A DNA stretch of 64,000 bases, taken from positions 15,234,326-15,298,325 of the forward strand of contig OY282609.1 in NCBI GenBank assembly GCA_958298945.1, given 5' to 3'. How positions within the stretch are numbered: position 1 is the stretch's first letter; every line of letters starts with the position of its first letter. The position numbers and the translations under genes were made by a program. Under the pieces are notes generated by a model. The model did not search any database, had not been told where the DNA came from, and was given only the letters and a program-made list of their open reading frames with translations. The stretch is from Atherix ibis. Taxonomy: Eukaryota; Arthropoda; Insecta; Diptera; Athericidae. Of the stretch, positions 48,001 to 60,762 are shown in pieces.

Positions 48001-50080
48001 AGTTGACTTTGACTTATTCTTAGAGTAAAAAATATAAAAAGGACTATAGTATGTCTAGTTCTATAAGTAATTTGAGGTTGTTACAAATTTTCATTCAAAA
48101 AAGAAATTTTGGTAAAATAGTATTTTGAAAACATGTACCATAGAATGTCCTTTTTATAAGTATATTACCTTCTGTGAATAATGGTCTTCCATCCACGCAT
48201 AATGGAAGCCTTAATTTAACTAATAATATTAGATGATATTTTATAATATTGTATAATAAAAAGCTAGTACAAAATGTAAAAAAATATCCTTAATCATAAA
48301 AAAATATCCTTTGTTACTTATACGAAAAATCAAGAGAAAAGCTTATTTTCTATTAGACCTTTTGCCATATATACAATAAAACTGGCTCTTAACATAAACA
48401 CTTTTTAGTATATTAAAAATTATAGAATCTAATGAATATTTTTCTACAATATAATAGAAAAGAAATAGGGGCGCTTCTTTCAACTTATAAAACTCAATAT
48501 TTCAAATTATAGAACTTTTTGTTTTTAAACTACAAAATTTAGAATAAACGGGAAAAATTTTATCATAAATAATTTCGTTTGGTTAATATTAAGAGAACTG
48601 AAAATAAATTCATTCTAATTTGTTGGTAGAAAAAAAAATTGTTTTGATAGTAAATAAATATATTTGAAAAATGATTGGATTCTTTTCTGAATTTATTTCA
48701 AAAAATTATTATAGAGATTCTTTTTATTAGTTTAATATTGTATTATATATAAAAAAATATATTCTTAAGTGACCTAATAAATTATTTTATGATAGATCAT
48801 AAAATATTGTCCAAATAAATATGATATTTTCTTGATTGATTGGAAAGCGCAGGTAGCCAAATCAATATTTTACGTTTTATGTACATTTTTTAAATAATTT
48901 CGTTATTCTGTGTCAATCTCATAAAATTTGATATGAATGTGCAATTTTTTTTACATTAACAAAAAAATATATATAATAAATTATCCAGAAAATATCATTT
49001 TCTTTCATAGAATGTAGGAATAAATTCTGTACGAATATTTCCAAATAGGAAGTAAATGCGGGCAAAACATTAAAATTTAATGTACCATGAATTGTTTATA
49101 ACACCAGTTTTTGTAAACATTTCGTAATATTATAGTTAAATTATTTGGAAAAGTAGGAGTATCTTTCATAAATCACGATTATTTTTTTTAACCAAAAGTG
49201 CCCTAGAATAAAATAAGATCGAAAAACTTTTCTTTGGGTCTCAAAAATGTTTATCTCTTTTTAAATTCATTTATTTAAGCACTTATATTATACTAATTTC
49301 AATAACGATTTTCTAATAAGAAAAAAATAATAACTTTAAGGAAAACTATACGATAAAAAAAATAAAAATTTTTGAACAGCCCCTGGAAGACAGAAACTTT
49401 CTATTGAAATGTTGGGAAAACTATTTTATAAAAAAACCTAAAATGGAGATATAAGTTTTCCATCAGTAAGCATGCATAAATAACCATTTTCCGATCCTTT
49501 TAACACTGAAATCGTTTACGGTATGGCAAACGAGGTGTGGCTATTTTATTTTAATGCTTTAATGTTATTAATTTTCATTAAAGAAACTCCCTTCAGAGGC
49601 TATACATTGGCGGAGGCGTTGTTTCTACTTTTCTTAGCTTCAACTGAAATTAACTTCAGTTCCTCGGTTATACTCATTTAGACGTTACCGATAGTAACAA
49701 GATGAGATCCATTCAAGTATTTTTTTTAGTTTTGAGGCAATAAATCTGGGGTCGTTGAACCAAAGGAAATTTATTTTCGTACAAAAACTCGTCCATGGAG
49801 ATTACCGTGCTGTAAGGTTCGATCTGACACGAAGAATCCTCTATCTAATCCTTTCAGTAACTTTTACCGCAACGGTTAAAAATACTTTATGCCACCTAAA
49901 AGCTTTTGCTCTTGATAAGAAATGTTCTCTAAATTCATATTTTCATAACGCACCACAAAAACATAATGCTCTATAGGGTCACGCATTTACCGGACCAGAT
50001 TGAAACTTGTACGGAAATAATAATATAAAATTTATGTGGAGTTGAAGTCTTCAGTATTTCCAGACTGCTCTGAGTTATAA
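45043..50080. other. Very AT-rich gene-free stretch
   Basis: Extremely A/T-rich, particularly 46.4-49.4 kb. No gene is supportable; ORFs are short and low complexity. A less AT-rich patch at 45,850-46,010 and another at 49,740-49,980 could be exons or conserved noncoding DNA but carry no motifs I recognise. Confidence 0.5.
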
Positions 50081-50083
50081 CTA

Positions 50084-51338
50084 CCAGGTATATAAGCTTA
50101 AATCCGCTGTTTTTTAATCAAAAAAACACAAGTTTTTTTCATAGAAAGCAAAAACAAATTTATTCAAAGTACTTGCCCTCACTAGCTACACATTTTTCCC
50201 ATCTCTCGGGCAATTTGTGGATACCACGCCAAAAAAATTCCTTCTCTTTCGAGGCAAACCACCCATCGACCCATTTTCGGACGTCTTCGTAAGAATCGAA
50301 GTGCTGCTCAGCGAGCGCGTGGCCCATCGACGAAAACAGGTGGTAATCGGAAGGGGCCAGGTCTGATGTATAAGCGGTGTGGAGTAGCACCTCCCAGTTG
50401 AGTGTCTCCAAGTAGTTTCGGACCATTTCTGACTTGTGTGATGGTGCGTTTTCGTGGAGGATAATCAGATTGTCATGTCTTTGTTGATAATCCGTCCTTT
50501 TTTCACACAGAGCATGGTGCAATTTGATCAGTTGTTGGTGGTAGCGGTGGGCATTGACAGTTTCACAAGGTTTCAACATCTCATAGTAGACAATTCCCTG
50601 CTGATCCCACCAAACGCACAGCATCGTCTTCCGTCCGAAGCTATTTGGTCTTGGGGAAGATGTTGATGGTTGGCCGGGATCAACCGATGATTTCTTGCGC
50701 TTAGGATTCTCAAAATATATCCACTTTTCATCGCCTGTCATAATCTGATGCAGGAACGACTTTCTTTTTTGTCTGGCGAGCAAGATTTCGCATGTGTTTT
50801 AGTGTCGCTCCATTTGCCTATCGTTCAATTCATGCGGTACCCAATTTCCGTTCTTTTAAATCTTCCTCATGGCACGCAGATGCATGGAAATGGCTGGTTG
50901 AGTAACATTCAACTGCTCCGCGATGATTTTCTGCGATTGGGTATCGTCTTCGTCCAAAAGAACCTGCAATTGGTGGTCCTCAACCTTCCTAGGCCGGTTT
51001 TCACTCTTCTTGTCCCACAAGTCAAAATTGCCGTCTTTGAACCGACGAAACCAATCTTGGCACGTTGTTTCCGATAAAGTACTGTCACCATAGGCCTCCA
51101 TAAGCAATTGATGCGATTCGGCAGACGATTTCTTCAAATTGAAGCAGAAAAGCAGAGCTTCCTGCAAAGGCTATTTTTCTGACACAAAACTAGACATGAT
51201 TACCAAAGGAAAAATTTATTTTGTTGTACAAAATTGCTGACAATGTGCACTGATTAAAGTATGGCGTACCCATAATAGCTTAACAAGCTGACTTACGCCA
51301 TCTATGACCAAATAGCGGATTTGAGCTTATACACCTGG
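50084..51338 (-). mobile_element. Full-length Mos1-like mariner element
   Basis: Terminal inverted repeats of about 25 bp (outer part CCAGGTATATAAGCTTAAAT at left, with a few mismatches at right) are flanked by TA at 50,082-50,083 and 51,339-51,340. At 1,255 bp it is a complete mariner. The ends start CCAGGT as in Mos1, but the inner part differs. It is the second copy of the family at 8,372-9,657. Confidence 0.95.
50160..51197 (-). pseudogene. Mos1-like transposase, three nonsense codons
   Basis: From ATG at 51,197 to the stop at 50,160 the frame spans 345 codons, exactly the length of Mos1 transposase, without a frameshift. Three in-frame stops interrupt it, at 51,171-51,173 (codon 9), 50,856-50,858 (before the WVPHELN linker) and 50,799-50,801. 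Landmarks: helix-turn-helix region with 'ETTCQDWFRRFKDGNFDLWD'; 'DEKWIYFENPKRKKS' with the first catalytic Asp; HENAPSH, where the second catalytic Asp has become Glu; 'SDLAPSDYHLF' with the third Asp; C-terminal RWEKCVASEGKYFE. The stops and the D-to-E change make it inactive. It is much better preserved than the 8.4-kb copy. Confidence 0.93.
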
Positions 51339-51340
51339 TA

Positions 51341-54300
51341 CATTTATATAATTACATTTTCTACACTATCATAGTTCCCTATATGTAAAAAATCTTGACA
51401 AATTTTCCTCGATAAATCCCAAAAAACAACGATATAAGAAATGTGAAAACTATGGCATTAACTTCCAAATGAAACAATTCAAAACAAATCACATCATCAA
51501 TTTGTACGCCTCCATACGAAACCAATTCCAAATCACACTGTAGCAGAAAAGTAACATACTTTTTGATTAGATCTAATCAAATCTCAGCGTACTTGAAAAT
51601 TGAAAGTACCTGTTGTCATCAAATTGTACTCACATTAATAATACGAAATATACTTCAAATTGATGTGATAGAGATTGTCATCGAAAGCACACTACATCCA
51701 ATTGGAGTAGTTTTAAAGTCAATTCAATTTGATATTATTTTTTGGCACGTTTACGATTCAACATGAAATTTGGATGATCAACTGGACCAACAAATTTTCT
51801 TTATTCATAATGCAAGTAAAATAATATTAGAAGATATTTTACTATTAAAATTAAATCCTCATAATAGTATAGTAGAAAATTAATGTGCTTAATAAAATAT
51901 TTGCTTTTAACTAATGCCCAATAAAATCTACAGTATCTATTTTTATACTGACAATATTACTGCATTGTGTTCACTATAAGATTTTTATATTATGCTTAAT
52001 ATTACTTGTATTATTATTATTATTACTACTATTATTGTTGTTATTGTTATTGTTGTTAATTTGGTAACTGACATATATCGTAGATCTAATATACAAGTAT
52101 TATATTGAGTACAAGATTAAACAGAAACGCTTTTCGTTTGAAATGTTAATTTTTTTTTCCTTCTAAATCTTATGTTATATATTTTGTTAAAGGTTTTTTT
52201 TTATTATTTATGGTTTTGACTCTACCTCGAGGCAACATTTCACGATCATTCATCACATTCATACTCAATCGTACTATACCAGTGTGTCCATGGAGTGTTA
52301 CTGACTAACGCGTTCCACTATCACTTCTCATAATATGGCACGGTACAATACTACAACAGAAACTTCTATGTTGGTAACACCACAATACAAATAACGTGGT
52401 CTCAAAAAGTTATACAGCAATTATTGAGTAAATATTATTAATCGTCTATGATATATGATATCATCATAAAAATGATCAATCTCTTTAATTTTTGGCTTCA
52501 TTATTTATTTAAGGTATCCTCAAAAGAAAAATCATATAACATAGATTTTATAGACGTTATTAAGAAAATTGCTATGATTAATTGGAATTATTTTTTTTCC
52601 AACAAAAAAGAACTTTATAAAAAATATTACTTGAAATATTTTTTTGGCAAATTTCCTTCATTTTTTTTGACGTACTATTTCTATTATTAAATTATCTTTT
52701 TTAAACTGGTACTATTATTATATAAACAATTTAAAACTCTTTCGTACTATTTCCAGTAATGATTTTTAATATAAAATTTAGTTTATATAAACCTATTCCC
52801 TCTTCAAAAACTATATATCTAATTTCATTTTGGATGGTAATTTTTCATGATTTATTTGTAGTTTTTCGAATCTTTTAAATAAAAATGCTGAATTGATTTT
52901 ATAAAATTCCTATTTTTATGTGTTAAAAGTATTTGCTATTTTTTGTGTTAAAAGTATCTTTCCTTCTCTTACAATATAGCATCTAGCAATTACTGGAAAG
53001 TTTTTTTCTTTCTAGAAAAGAGAAATTACTTTTCTGTAATTTGTATGTAGATACTACATTAGCGGATACTTTTCTTATAAAACATTTATATTTTAATATA
53101 TTTTACAAAGTTTATTTTTGAAATTTCTAGAATACAACTTAAAAATCAAAAATTTTTATCATTTTGAAAAATTATTTTTCCAAAACAAACAAAAATTTTT
53201 CCTAAAAAGCAAAAGCTTTAATGAGAACTTTGAAAGTTTCATTTATATTCATTAGATAAAATTTTGCTACATTCTTGTTAGTACTAAATTTTCACATTTA
53301 AAAAAATATTCTGCAATTATTAAGAGAAGAGCATGCAGGATTTATAACCTTTTTAAGGACTGAATAACACAATTAAAAATATTTCAATAATTTTTCATAA
53401 TAAATCAGATACAGCAATTTCCATTTCAAGCATAATTGGAATTTATTCTTTGTGGCTAGATGCATTGTTTACTTATAAAGATAATTGCATTCTTGGAAAT
53501 TATTGAATTTTTCCAAAGTAGGTCAGACAAAGTAATAATTCTAAAGCTTACAATTTTTTAAATTTAAAAACAAAAAGAAGAAAATTTTATTGAAAACAAT
53601 TGAAAGCACAATTCATTTTTAATTACAATAGATTTTTTTAAATAAATTAATAAGAAGAAAAAAATAAATTAATACTTTAAAAAAAATTTAAAAATTGAAA
53701 ATAAAATGTTTTGATTTTATGTATTTTTATAGTTGTATGAATACACAAAAAGGATAATATTGCTCATATCAATAGTCTTAAGATATTCCCCTCAATTTAA
53801 ACATTTTAAAAGTTTTTATGTTCTCATACCTATTAAACTATGTAATCCTTTTCCTTCAAATATTATTACAGTAACATGCATAAAAAAGGAATTTTTAAAA
53901 CTATTGATATTAGCAATATTTTCCTTTTTATGTGAAACATAAGTAGAAGTTTTTTTTTTATATTTTGATAGATTTTTTGAGTACAAAAATATTCAACGAC
54001 CAACAAACTTAATATTTTTATACGAGTTATGTTTTTATGGGATCATCTTCTTAAATATATGACCATAATTTGCCTGCAATGTCATAAAAACTAAAATGTC
54101 AAAAAATTTTAAAAGAAATTTTATAGTAATGATTTACTTTTTGCGAGAGAATCCTTTTTCTTACAGTAAAGAAATTAAGGGAAATCTTATAGTTTATGTA
54201 TATACGAAAACAAAAATCCAGGTACAGAAAATATTGTAAAAACGCTCCATATTGAAAATATCTATAAAAAATTTTATTTAATTTTTTTTTTACTCTTCAG

Positions 54301-54530
54301 CTATGAATAACCATGTTCAATTGTAAAATGTGGCAAATAAAGTGTTATACAATAGTTCAATTATTTATAAAATATATGTATTAGAATTCCAATACGATTG
54401 AGTGTAATGAAATTTAAGTGTACATTGTGTACTATGCTGGTTTAAATTAATTAAAGGAGAAAAAATTCTATCCAAAATCGTTGCAAACGTATATCCATAA
54501 AGAGCTGCAGAAAAATAATTTAGCAAAAAA
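51341..54530. other. AT-rich gene-free stretch
   Basis: No gene is supportable. A (TTA/TTG)n microsatellite lies at 52,010-52,058. ORFs such as 52,448-52,690 are low complexity. Confidence 0.5.
52010..52058. repeat. ATT/GTT trinucleotide microsatellite
   Basis: A run of TTA, then CTA and TTG/TTA triplets over about 50 bases, imperfect in its second half. Confidence 0.85.
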
Positions 54531-54534
54531 AAAT

Positions 54535-55529
54535 TTTGTTTATTACTATCCCAGCTGAGAACTGGACAGTGGACAGTATACGGACTAAGAGTTACTAGCT
54601 AAATCAATTGGTCGATAGTGCTCGGAATAACTAGCCACGGTTGTGGTAATGGTCAACAACGGTCCAATCGTTACCCAGACCAAGTGTGCTACTGTAGCTG
54701 CTAACCAAATTGTCATCGTCGGTACAACTGGCCTCAGGAGTATTATTGAGGGCAATGCTAAATTTCAAACGAGATTGTGTGACAAAATCGTTGGAATTTA
54801 CAAAGCTCGAAGCAATGCTACTGACAACTGCGAATGGTAATAGTCGCACAATTAATGCTGAATGTTCCAAGCCACCCTGGCTCTTGGCTTCTAACTGCAA
54901 GCTTTTTTAAGTACTGGTCACTAGCTGGTGTCCTCTAGCAACAGATCTCCAGCTACTGCCTTAAATATAATTTAGCAGACGGTCACCATTATCATCACTG
55001 CATTTCTAAATGCAACTGCATACAATCAAATTAACAATAATTAATGTTGCATTTTACAACTTCAGACTAGCTCCATACTACAAGTACACGTTTTATTGTG
55101 TTCTTATTTAAGAATTTCAGTCTATGCACAATTACGTTCGAATAGAAGAAATTATTAGTAAACTGATGGCTTATCATTGTTGTTATCACCGTTAAGACTT
55201 CTACAACAGAACGACGATAGTATTTATTAATTTAATGATGTGATAAATTGGTCAATGTTGTACTCAAATAAAATCAAACTCAACATGAAACGGGTAACAC
55301 TTGTACTCACAGCATGCTGCACTATAAAAAGAACTAATAATAGACAATTGCGGCATTAATTCACATTTAATTCTGCTGAAATTCTATTAAAATGGAAAAT
55401 CTTATCTAAATACCAAAGGCTAAAATCTTAAAAGAAAATAAGAATAATAAAAAGCAAACTTTAATTAACCATAATAATAGCCCCAAGAAAACAAAAAAAA
55501 ATTCTCTCCTGAATATACTCGTAAAAGGC
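54535..55529 (+). promoter_or_regulatory. Likely 5' region of the LRR gene
   Basis: Base composition becomes more balanced between 54,540 and 54,970. Three overlapping ORFs on both strands (54,631-54,910) have no protein resemblance, so an untranslated leader or regulatory DNA for the gene starting at 55,530 is more likely than a separate gene. No core promoter can be assigned with confidence. Confidence 0.3.
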
Positions 55530-55942
55530 ATGGCTCTGAGAAGAAGCCGTTTTTTATATCAAAGTGGAAGTTGGCTAATACGAGGCTCTGTTTTGTTAAT
55601 AATCGTGGTTGTATTGTGCTCAAAAGTGTTCGGGAGTGTAACAGTGCCATTGCCAGCAACAATGGCAACGCTAAGTGATAGTATACTTCGAAGGAATGAT
55701 GCGATTATCCGAGAAACCTTGGTAATACCATCATCAGATTCGGAACGGGAAGCTCAAGAATTGTATGAGAAATCCTTACGAGAGTTCGGTATTAGCGATG
55801 GTAAATCGGTACGAACAGTTTGCAGTCCTTGGGAACAACGAGGCTGCCAGTGTTCCGGTCATATTAATCATGTGACATTAGTATGCCGTGGGATCGGGCT
55901 AGTCACTGTGCCAACTGATCTATCAGCAGAGACAGTTTCGTT
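55530..55942 (+). CDS. First coding exon of a leucine-rich-repeat protein
   Basis: ATG at 55,530 opens a frame ending at a strong splice donor (GTAAGTAT at 55,943), leaving a phase-2 exon of 137 codons plus two bases. Residues 17-36 are strongly hydrophobic ('LIRGSVLLIIVVVLCSKVFG'), a signal peptide or anchor. A polar, charged segment follows (about 40-95), rich in Ser, Glu and Arg. From about residue 98 the sequence has the cysteine cluster and CRGIGLVTVPTDLSAE pattern of an LRR N-terminal cap (C-x-C-SG...V-C-x-G-x-GL-xx-VP-xx-L), which normally leads into LRRs encoded by later exons. Inference: a secreted or cell-surface LRR protein; a relaxin-receptor-like LGR is one possibility. The rest of the gene must lie downstream, probably past the window. 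The stop in the extended frame falls within the intron. Confidence 0.7.
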
Positions 55943-56203
55943 GTAAGTATATTTTTCTCTTTTTAGTTTAGAAGTATTTAAAAGATTGTCGATTTTTTTT
56001 TTAAACAGAATCCATTACAAACAAGTTTTTTTAGTCCAAATAGAATCCATTACAAACAATGTTTTTATTATAAATTTATAATTGGAAGATTTTTTCACAA
56101 AAATAAAATATTATCTTATAATTTTAAAGAAATCTCGAGGCTCATTCGTATTTTGTGGGTCTGTACTCCGCGAAGAGTAAATGTGACGTGAACACATTTT
56201 TGC

Positions 56204-56494
56204 TCATTCTCCCTTAGTCTCCAACTTTTTAGCAAGGCTTCTAGGAGTTGATTTGGTTTTATAAAATAGTGGTGGCTGTGGAAGGAATTTTATACTGGAT
56301 AAGAATTCCTGTGTAGTCAGCATGTATATATTGTCATTACGACAAAGCATATCATGGGTATAAATATTATAAAGGATTATATATAGAATACTACTCTGAA
56401 GGACAGCAATGGTGATAGAGTTAATGATTTTAGGATATAGGAATAACCAGAGGGCAAAATTTGCTTCAGCTTCCATAACAATCCAGGGTGCCAT
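56204..56494 (-). mobile_element. Jockey-like reverse transcriptase fragment
   Basis: The minus strand reads 'IAVLQSSILYIILYNIYTHD', matching the VPQGSVLGPLLYNIYT-D block that precedes the YADD box in Jockey-clade RTs. The YADD itself is not preserved. It lies antisense in the presumed first intron of the LRR gene. Confidence 0.55.
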
Positions 56495-56759
56495 TTATGG
56501 TCGAAAGCATGTGAAATTTCAAAAAATACGGCTGGGCAGAATTCCACGCTTTTTGGTTAATTACGCGACAACACCGCTGCATAGTAGAATGGTCATTAAG
56601 AAATTCAATAAATTTGATTAAATTTGGAACCTTCTATTCGATGAAACTGAAAATTTTGTTATTGGTTCTAAATAGATAAAAATAAAATTATTTTTGGATA
56701 GATTTCAATGAATAGTACCGTAAATATATTTTTGTTTAATTGCTTCTATGTAAAGACTC

Positions 56760-57100
56760 TAGGACATAAGTCAGCGCCATGATCATAAGGTTCTTAGAAA
56801 TGAAATTTTGAGTCCATTAGAAGATGAGCGATAGTGAGTCGATCTCATAGGATGCGAAATTGGAGCAAGCGTGGATGGATTCGCAGAAGGAAATTATGTG
56901 TGAGATCAGAATTTCCTATCCAAATTGTGAGCAGTTTTCGTTGGGCAACGAACCTTTCACTTCTTCCAAGGGCGGTGGAGAATTTCCCCGATAGTTGAAC
57001 TAAAAATCTTACACGAATGGCTTCAAGAGCTGCGTGGCTATCACTGATCTCTCCTGTCATTGCGATTGTCCACATCTCACCATAATATGGATCTGTCATA
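56760..57100 (-). mobile_element. RNase H-bearing non-LTR fragment
   Basis: The minus strand reads ISDSHAALEAI (RNase H block FSDSQAALKAI), then 'LLTIWIGNSDLTHNFLL' (C-terminal block LTRLRIGHSRLTHSYLL) and 'DRLTIAHLLMDS' (LTIRHILLEC). It is a collapsed tail of an I/Outcast-type element. It lies upstream, in reading order, of the RT fragment at 56.2-56.5 kb, so the two are separate insertions. Confidence 0.5.
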
Positions 57101-57109
57101 AACAGGAAG

Positions 57110-59460
57110 GCAAATAAGTTTTAATAAGATAGATTCAAATTTATAAGTGTCAGCACCTACAAATACGAATTGCAAAAAGATTGAAATGAATTGAAGTAAA
57201 ATTTTGATAACTTTTTGTTGTTTTTTCTTATCTCGATATAATTAAATATGAAATTCTGAAGAAATTTACGAAAACAAACAACTATTTAAAAATGATAATT
57301 GGCATCAGAAAAAAATGGTAACTCTATAATAATCTGCCATATGACCTCAAACTTTTTGGCATTTAAAAAAATTTAACAAGAAAAAGTGCATCTATAAAAT
57401 TTCATTACCGTTCATTCATTTTTAAAGCAAATTTTAATTTAATAACGAAAAATTGACGACAAAATCTTCAATTCGTAGTGCCTGTACTGACTGCAATTAA
57501 CAAACTTATTGATCACGAGCTGGTGGTTCACCTTCTAAATTGCTTATGAGTTCACAGTTGATTTTTTCTAACTAACCTACTATATTATTATTATTATTAT
57601 TTTTTAATTGTATTTATTGTTGTCGTTGAGATATTATGATATTGAGTATGATTCTGACTCAGAAAATTAACAATAATACATGCAAGCGCAAAATCCAAAT
57701 GCGCTTTTATTAACAAACACTATCGAATCATACACAGTAATCAGAATCGATTTATGGCATTAGAAAAAAGTCCTTGTACAATTCTGGCAATTTTATAACT
57801 ACAGAAATGCAATTTGTGCCCAACAAACGCAGAAAAAAAAATTTTACAACATAAAATAAAGTAAAACTTTTTCTACTTTGGTGCCAGCTAGTATATTTCA
57901 TAGAATATTTTCATATTTTTCTAGTACAAACTTGAATTTTATAGAAATAAACTTGCAAGTGAAATTTGGCGACTATTCAAATGGTTTTGTTTTAAATAAA
58001 TCCGAGTGGAACAGTTCATTATGTTTCGGTTACTTTACTCATGGTACTTGGTGTATGTCGAGTGCAGTGGGTCACATTCCCCAACAACCTGATTTTTCCG
58101 AATTGCACATGAGATAAATTAAGCGTGCACACACGGGCATACCTCAGATATCGCTTTGATTATCTCTGGTGAGAGACAGAAAACCTGTACTTTTAGAATA
58201 AATTTATCTACATAACATGTTGTTTGTACAAAAATATGTACAAGGTGCAGTATAGTAACATCACCTCATATCGTATTAGGGGTTGGAGGGGAAGGGGTGC
58301 CTTTCAAACTTAAACCGCTTCGAATAGAATTAATTCCAATGGTTGACACGTTGACAAGATACTCAACTTTCAAAGCAGTTAAAGTGTCTGAAGATTATTC
58401 ACAATGTTCAGAAAAATTTCACTCAATAAATCGATAAACTCTCAAGTATTTCATTTGGAATATTTTTCTTTTTGGGCAAATTAAAAAAAAAGAGTGCGTA
58501 ATAAAAAAAAATCATACTAATTCACCTGAATTTATTTGATATTTTTCAAATGTCTTAGTCCCAAAATAGTACACATAAATTTTCCAAAGTTTATCTGGAT
58601 CTCGTTAAGAATCTTCAAAAAATTAATTTGAAAAAACCTACCCCCTCATTTTGGTAATAAAAATAAACATAAATTAAGGTAATAATTAATAAAACAGTCA
58701 CAGTTAAAATAAATACTATATTTCCTAATATATTGCGTGCAGAGGTTATGATTAACATTATGATAACAAAATTACTACCTACTAGAAATTCGACTATGAA
58801 AAAAAAAATAATAATAGTAATAAGCGTATATTTATAAGTCCATATCTGAATGAATCTAATTTTAGACAATCGCAAATAAATAGTATATTTTTATAATTAT
58901 TTTAAACCCTTTTATTTTGAGCACTGATACTGCGGAAAAATTTCGTTTAAACTTCTTGTATAGAAAATTTCTTCATAAATCGCAAGAAATAGTAACAAAA
59001 AAATTTATGTTCCTATAAAAATAAGGATATTTATCTCATCTAACGAATAATATAAAAAATTACAGAAAGAAGGAAACTTTTCGAAAGTAAATGTTATTGT
59101 TACATACAAAATAAATTTGAATAATTTTATACCGAAATATTGCGTTGTTTTTGTATTTAAATAAAAAGATGAACAACGAAAGTATTTACATAAAAATTAA
59201 TGTTGAAGTATATACTCTTTTACGGCACAGGTGTACGTTATTATAGGATGCTGGCTACATTTTATATAAAAAAGCTTCAGCCTAAAATATTTGCAAGAAT
59301 TTATTAAAAATCGGGAACAATTTAAATAATATACAAAAAAAAAATGAATGTTCACCTGTAGTCGAAATTGAAATTTACTAACTTTTTCTGACTATTTTTT
59401 TCGGGGAAGGTATGTATGGGACAGTTACCTTTCAGGGGGAATTTTTTGTAACGAATAAAA
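57110..59460. other. AT-rich stretch, presumed intron
   Basis: No exon of the LRR gene is recognisable. A TTA repeat lies at 57,584-57,600. The 79-codon ORF at 57,878-58,117 has a Cys/Trp-containing tail but no identifiable family. G-rich sequence at 58,270-58,299 has three G4 runs, one short of a quadruplex motif. Confidence 0.45.
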
Positions 59461-59479
59461 GAAACTTCTGTAAATATAA

Positions 59480-59595
59480 TAGGCCGATTTTTCGAACAAT
59501 TTCGATTAAACAAATTGGATTCCTTGGAAATTAGAACGCTTAGTTGACCATCAGAGTTCTGTTCCGTATGCCCATATTGGTCTTATATAAATTTT
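59480..59595 (-). mobile_element. Jockey-clade scrap
   Basis: The minus strand reads 'IYIRPIWAYGTEL' then WSTKRSNFQGIQ, the Jockey thumb block (LIYK..IRPIWTYGIQLWGS). About 115 bp remain. It abuts the first unit of the tandem repeat at 59,596. Confidence 0.6.
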
Positions 59596-59838
59596 CATCC
59601 ACGGTTAATTTTGACCGTCTAATTAAATCAACTAGCAAAATTTTTTCTCTCTATTCAAGGTCATAAAAAGGTTTTTAAATTAAAAAAATTAAATAGGAAA
59701 GAAAACAAGTTCATATATTTTACTATAAATCAAATTATTATAATTTTTAAAAATGTCCATAAAAAACATGGGAACTTTTTGCACAATTAAACCAAATTTT
59801 GTCATGTTGTGTGCCTTGAAGCGCTGTTTTTTTTAAAA

Positions 59839-60048
59839 TCACTTATAGTCTAGCTTAAAATCTTCAAGCTCAAGCAAAAAGAAGTTGGTTATCAAATGGC
59901 CACAAATCTCGAAAAAGACTGTAACGGTCTCTCCTGCTTCATTTTCAAAAAAAATGCGAGCCAGTGCTAAGATTAATATGCGCACAATACAATCACTTTT
60001 TTCGAATACAGTGGCTTTTCCACAATTACTTGTGGGTTTTAAAAGCAC
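59839..60048 (-). pseudogene. Transposase fragment in tandem unit 1
   Basis: The 69-codon minus-strand frame contains 'RIFFENEAGETVTVFFE' and 'ITNFFLLELEDFK', matching the family blocks FFENEAG-xTVTVNG-xRY and ITNFLWPELEDID. This is the region between the first and second catalytic residues of the DDxD transposase. A second, overlapping piece of the same region lies at 60,120-60,240 ('AKLEDLNLDHMLSQQDGVAS'). Confidence 0.65.
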
Positions 60049-60555
60049 AATATATGGAAATTTTGCATATTAACATATCCACCAAATGGTAGAAACGAAC
60101 CTAATCGCTGCAAATATGTTGCCGTGGCAACAGATGTTATGTTGTGTGGCTTGCGACGCCATCTTGTTGAGACAACATATGATCCAGATTCAAATCTTCC
60201 AGTTTAGCCTAAAAGAATTCGCTTATCATGCGTCAATAACACTCGAAATTGAGGCTAACGGCCTCCCTAATTTTAGGTTATCATGCGTTAATAACACTTC
60301 AAATTGAGGCTAAATGTCCATCCACGGTTAATTTTGACAGTCTAATTAACTTAACTAGCAACGTTTTTTCTTAACTAGCAACAAAGGTTTTTAAATTAAA
60401 AAAATTAAATAGGAAAGAATACAAGTTCATATATTGTACTACAATTCAAATTTTTGTAATATTTAAAAATGTCCATAAAAAACATGAGAACTTTTTGCAA
60501 AATTCAACCAAATTTTGTCATGTTGTGTGGCTTGAAGCGCTGTTTTTTTTTAAAA

Positions 60556-60762
60556 TCACATATAGTTTAGCTTAAAATCTTCAAGCTCAAGCAAAAAGAA
60601 GTTGGTTATCAAATGGCCACAGATCTCAAAAAAGACTGTAGCCGTCTCTCTTGCTTCATTTTCAAAAAAAATGGGAGCCAGTGACAAGATTAATATGCGC
60701 ACAATACAATCACTTTTTGCGAATACAGTGGCTTTTCCACAATTACTTGTGGGTTTTAACAC
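60556..60762 (-). pseudogene. Transposase fragment in tandem unit 2
   Basis: Counterpart of the fragment at 59,839-60,048, with 'PIFFENEARETATVFFE' and the same 'ITNFFLLELEDFK' end. The partner piece with 'LNVDHMLCQQDGVTS'-like reading lies at about 60,835-60,925. It arose by duplication of the repeat unit, not by a separate insertion. Confidence 0.65.

Noticed and set aside
50454..51077. Plus-strand ORFs within the Mos1-like element
   Set aside because: Antisense shadows of the transposase frame.
54631..54910. Overlapping ORFs on both strands before the LRR exon
   Set aside because: Mutually overlapping frames without protein resemblance; treated as probable leader or regulatory DNA.
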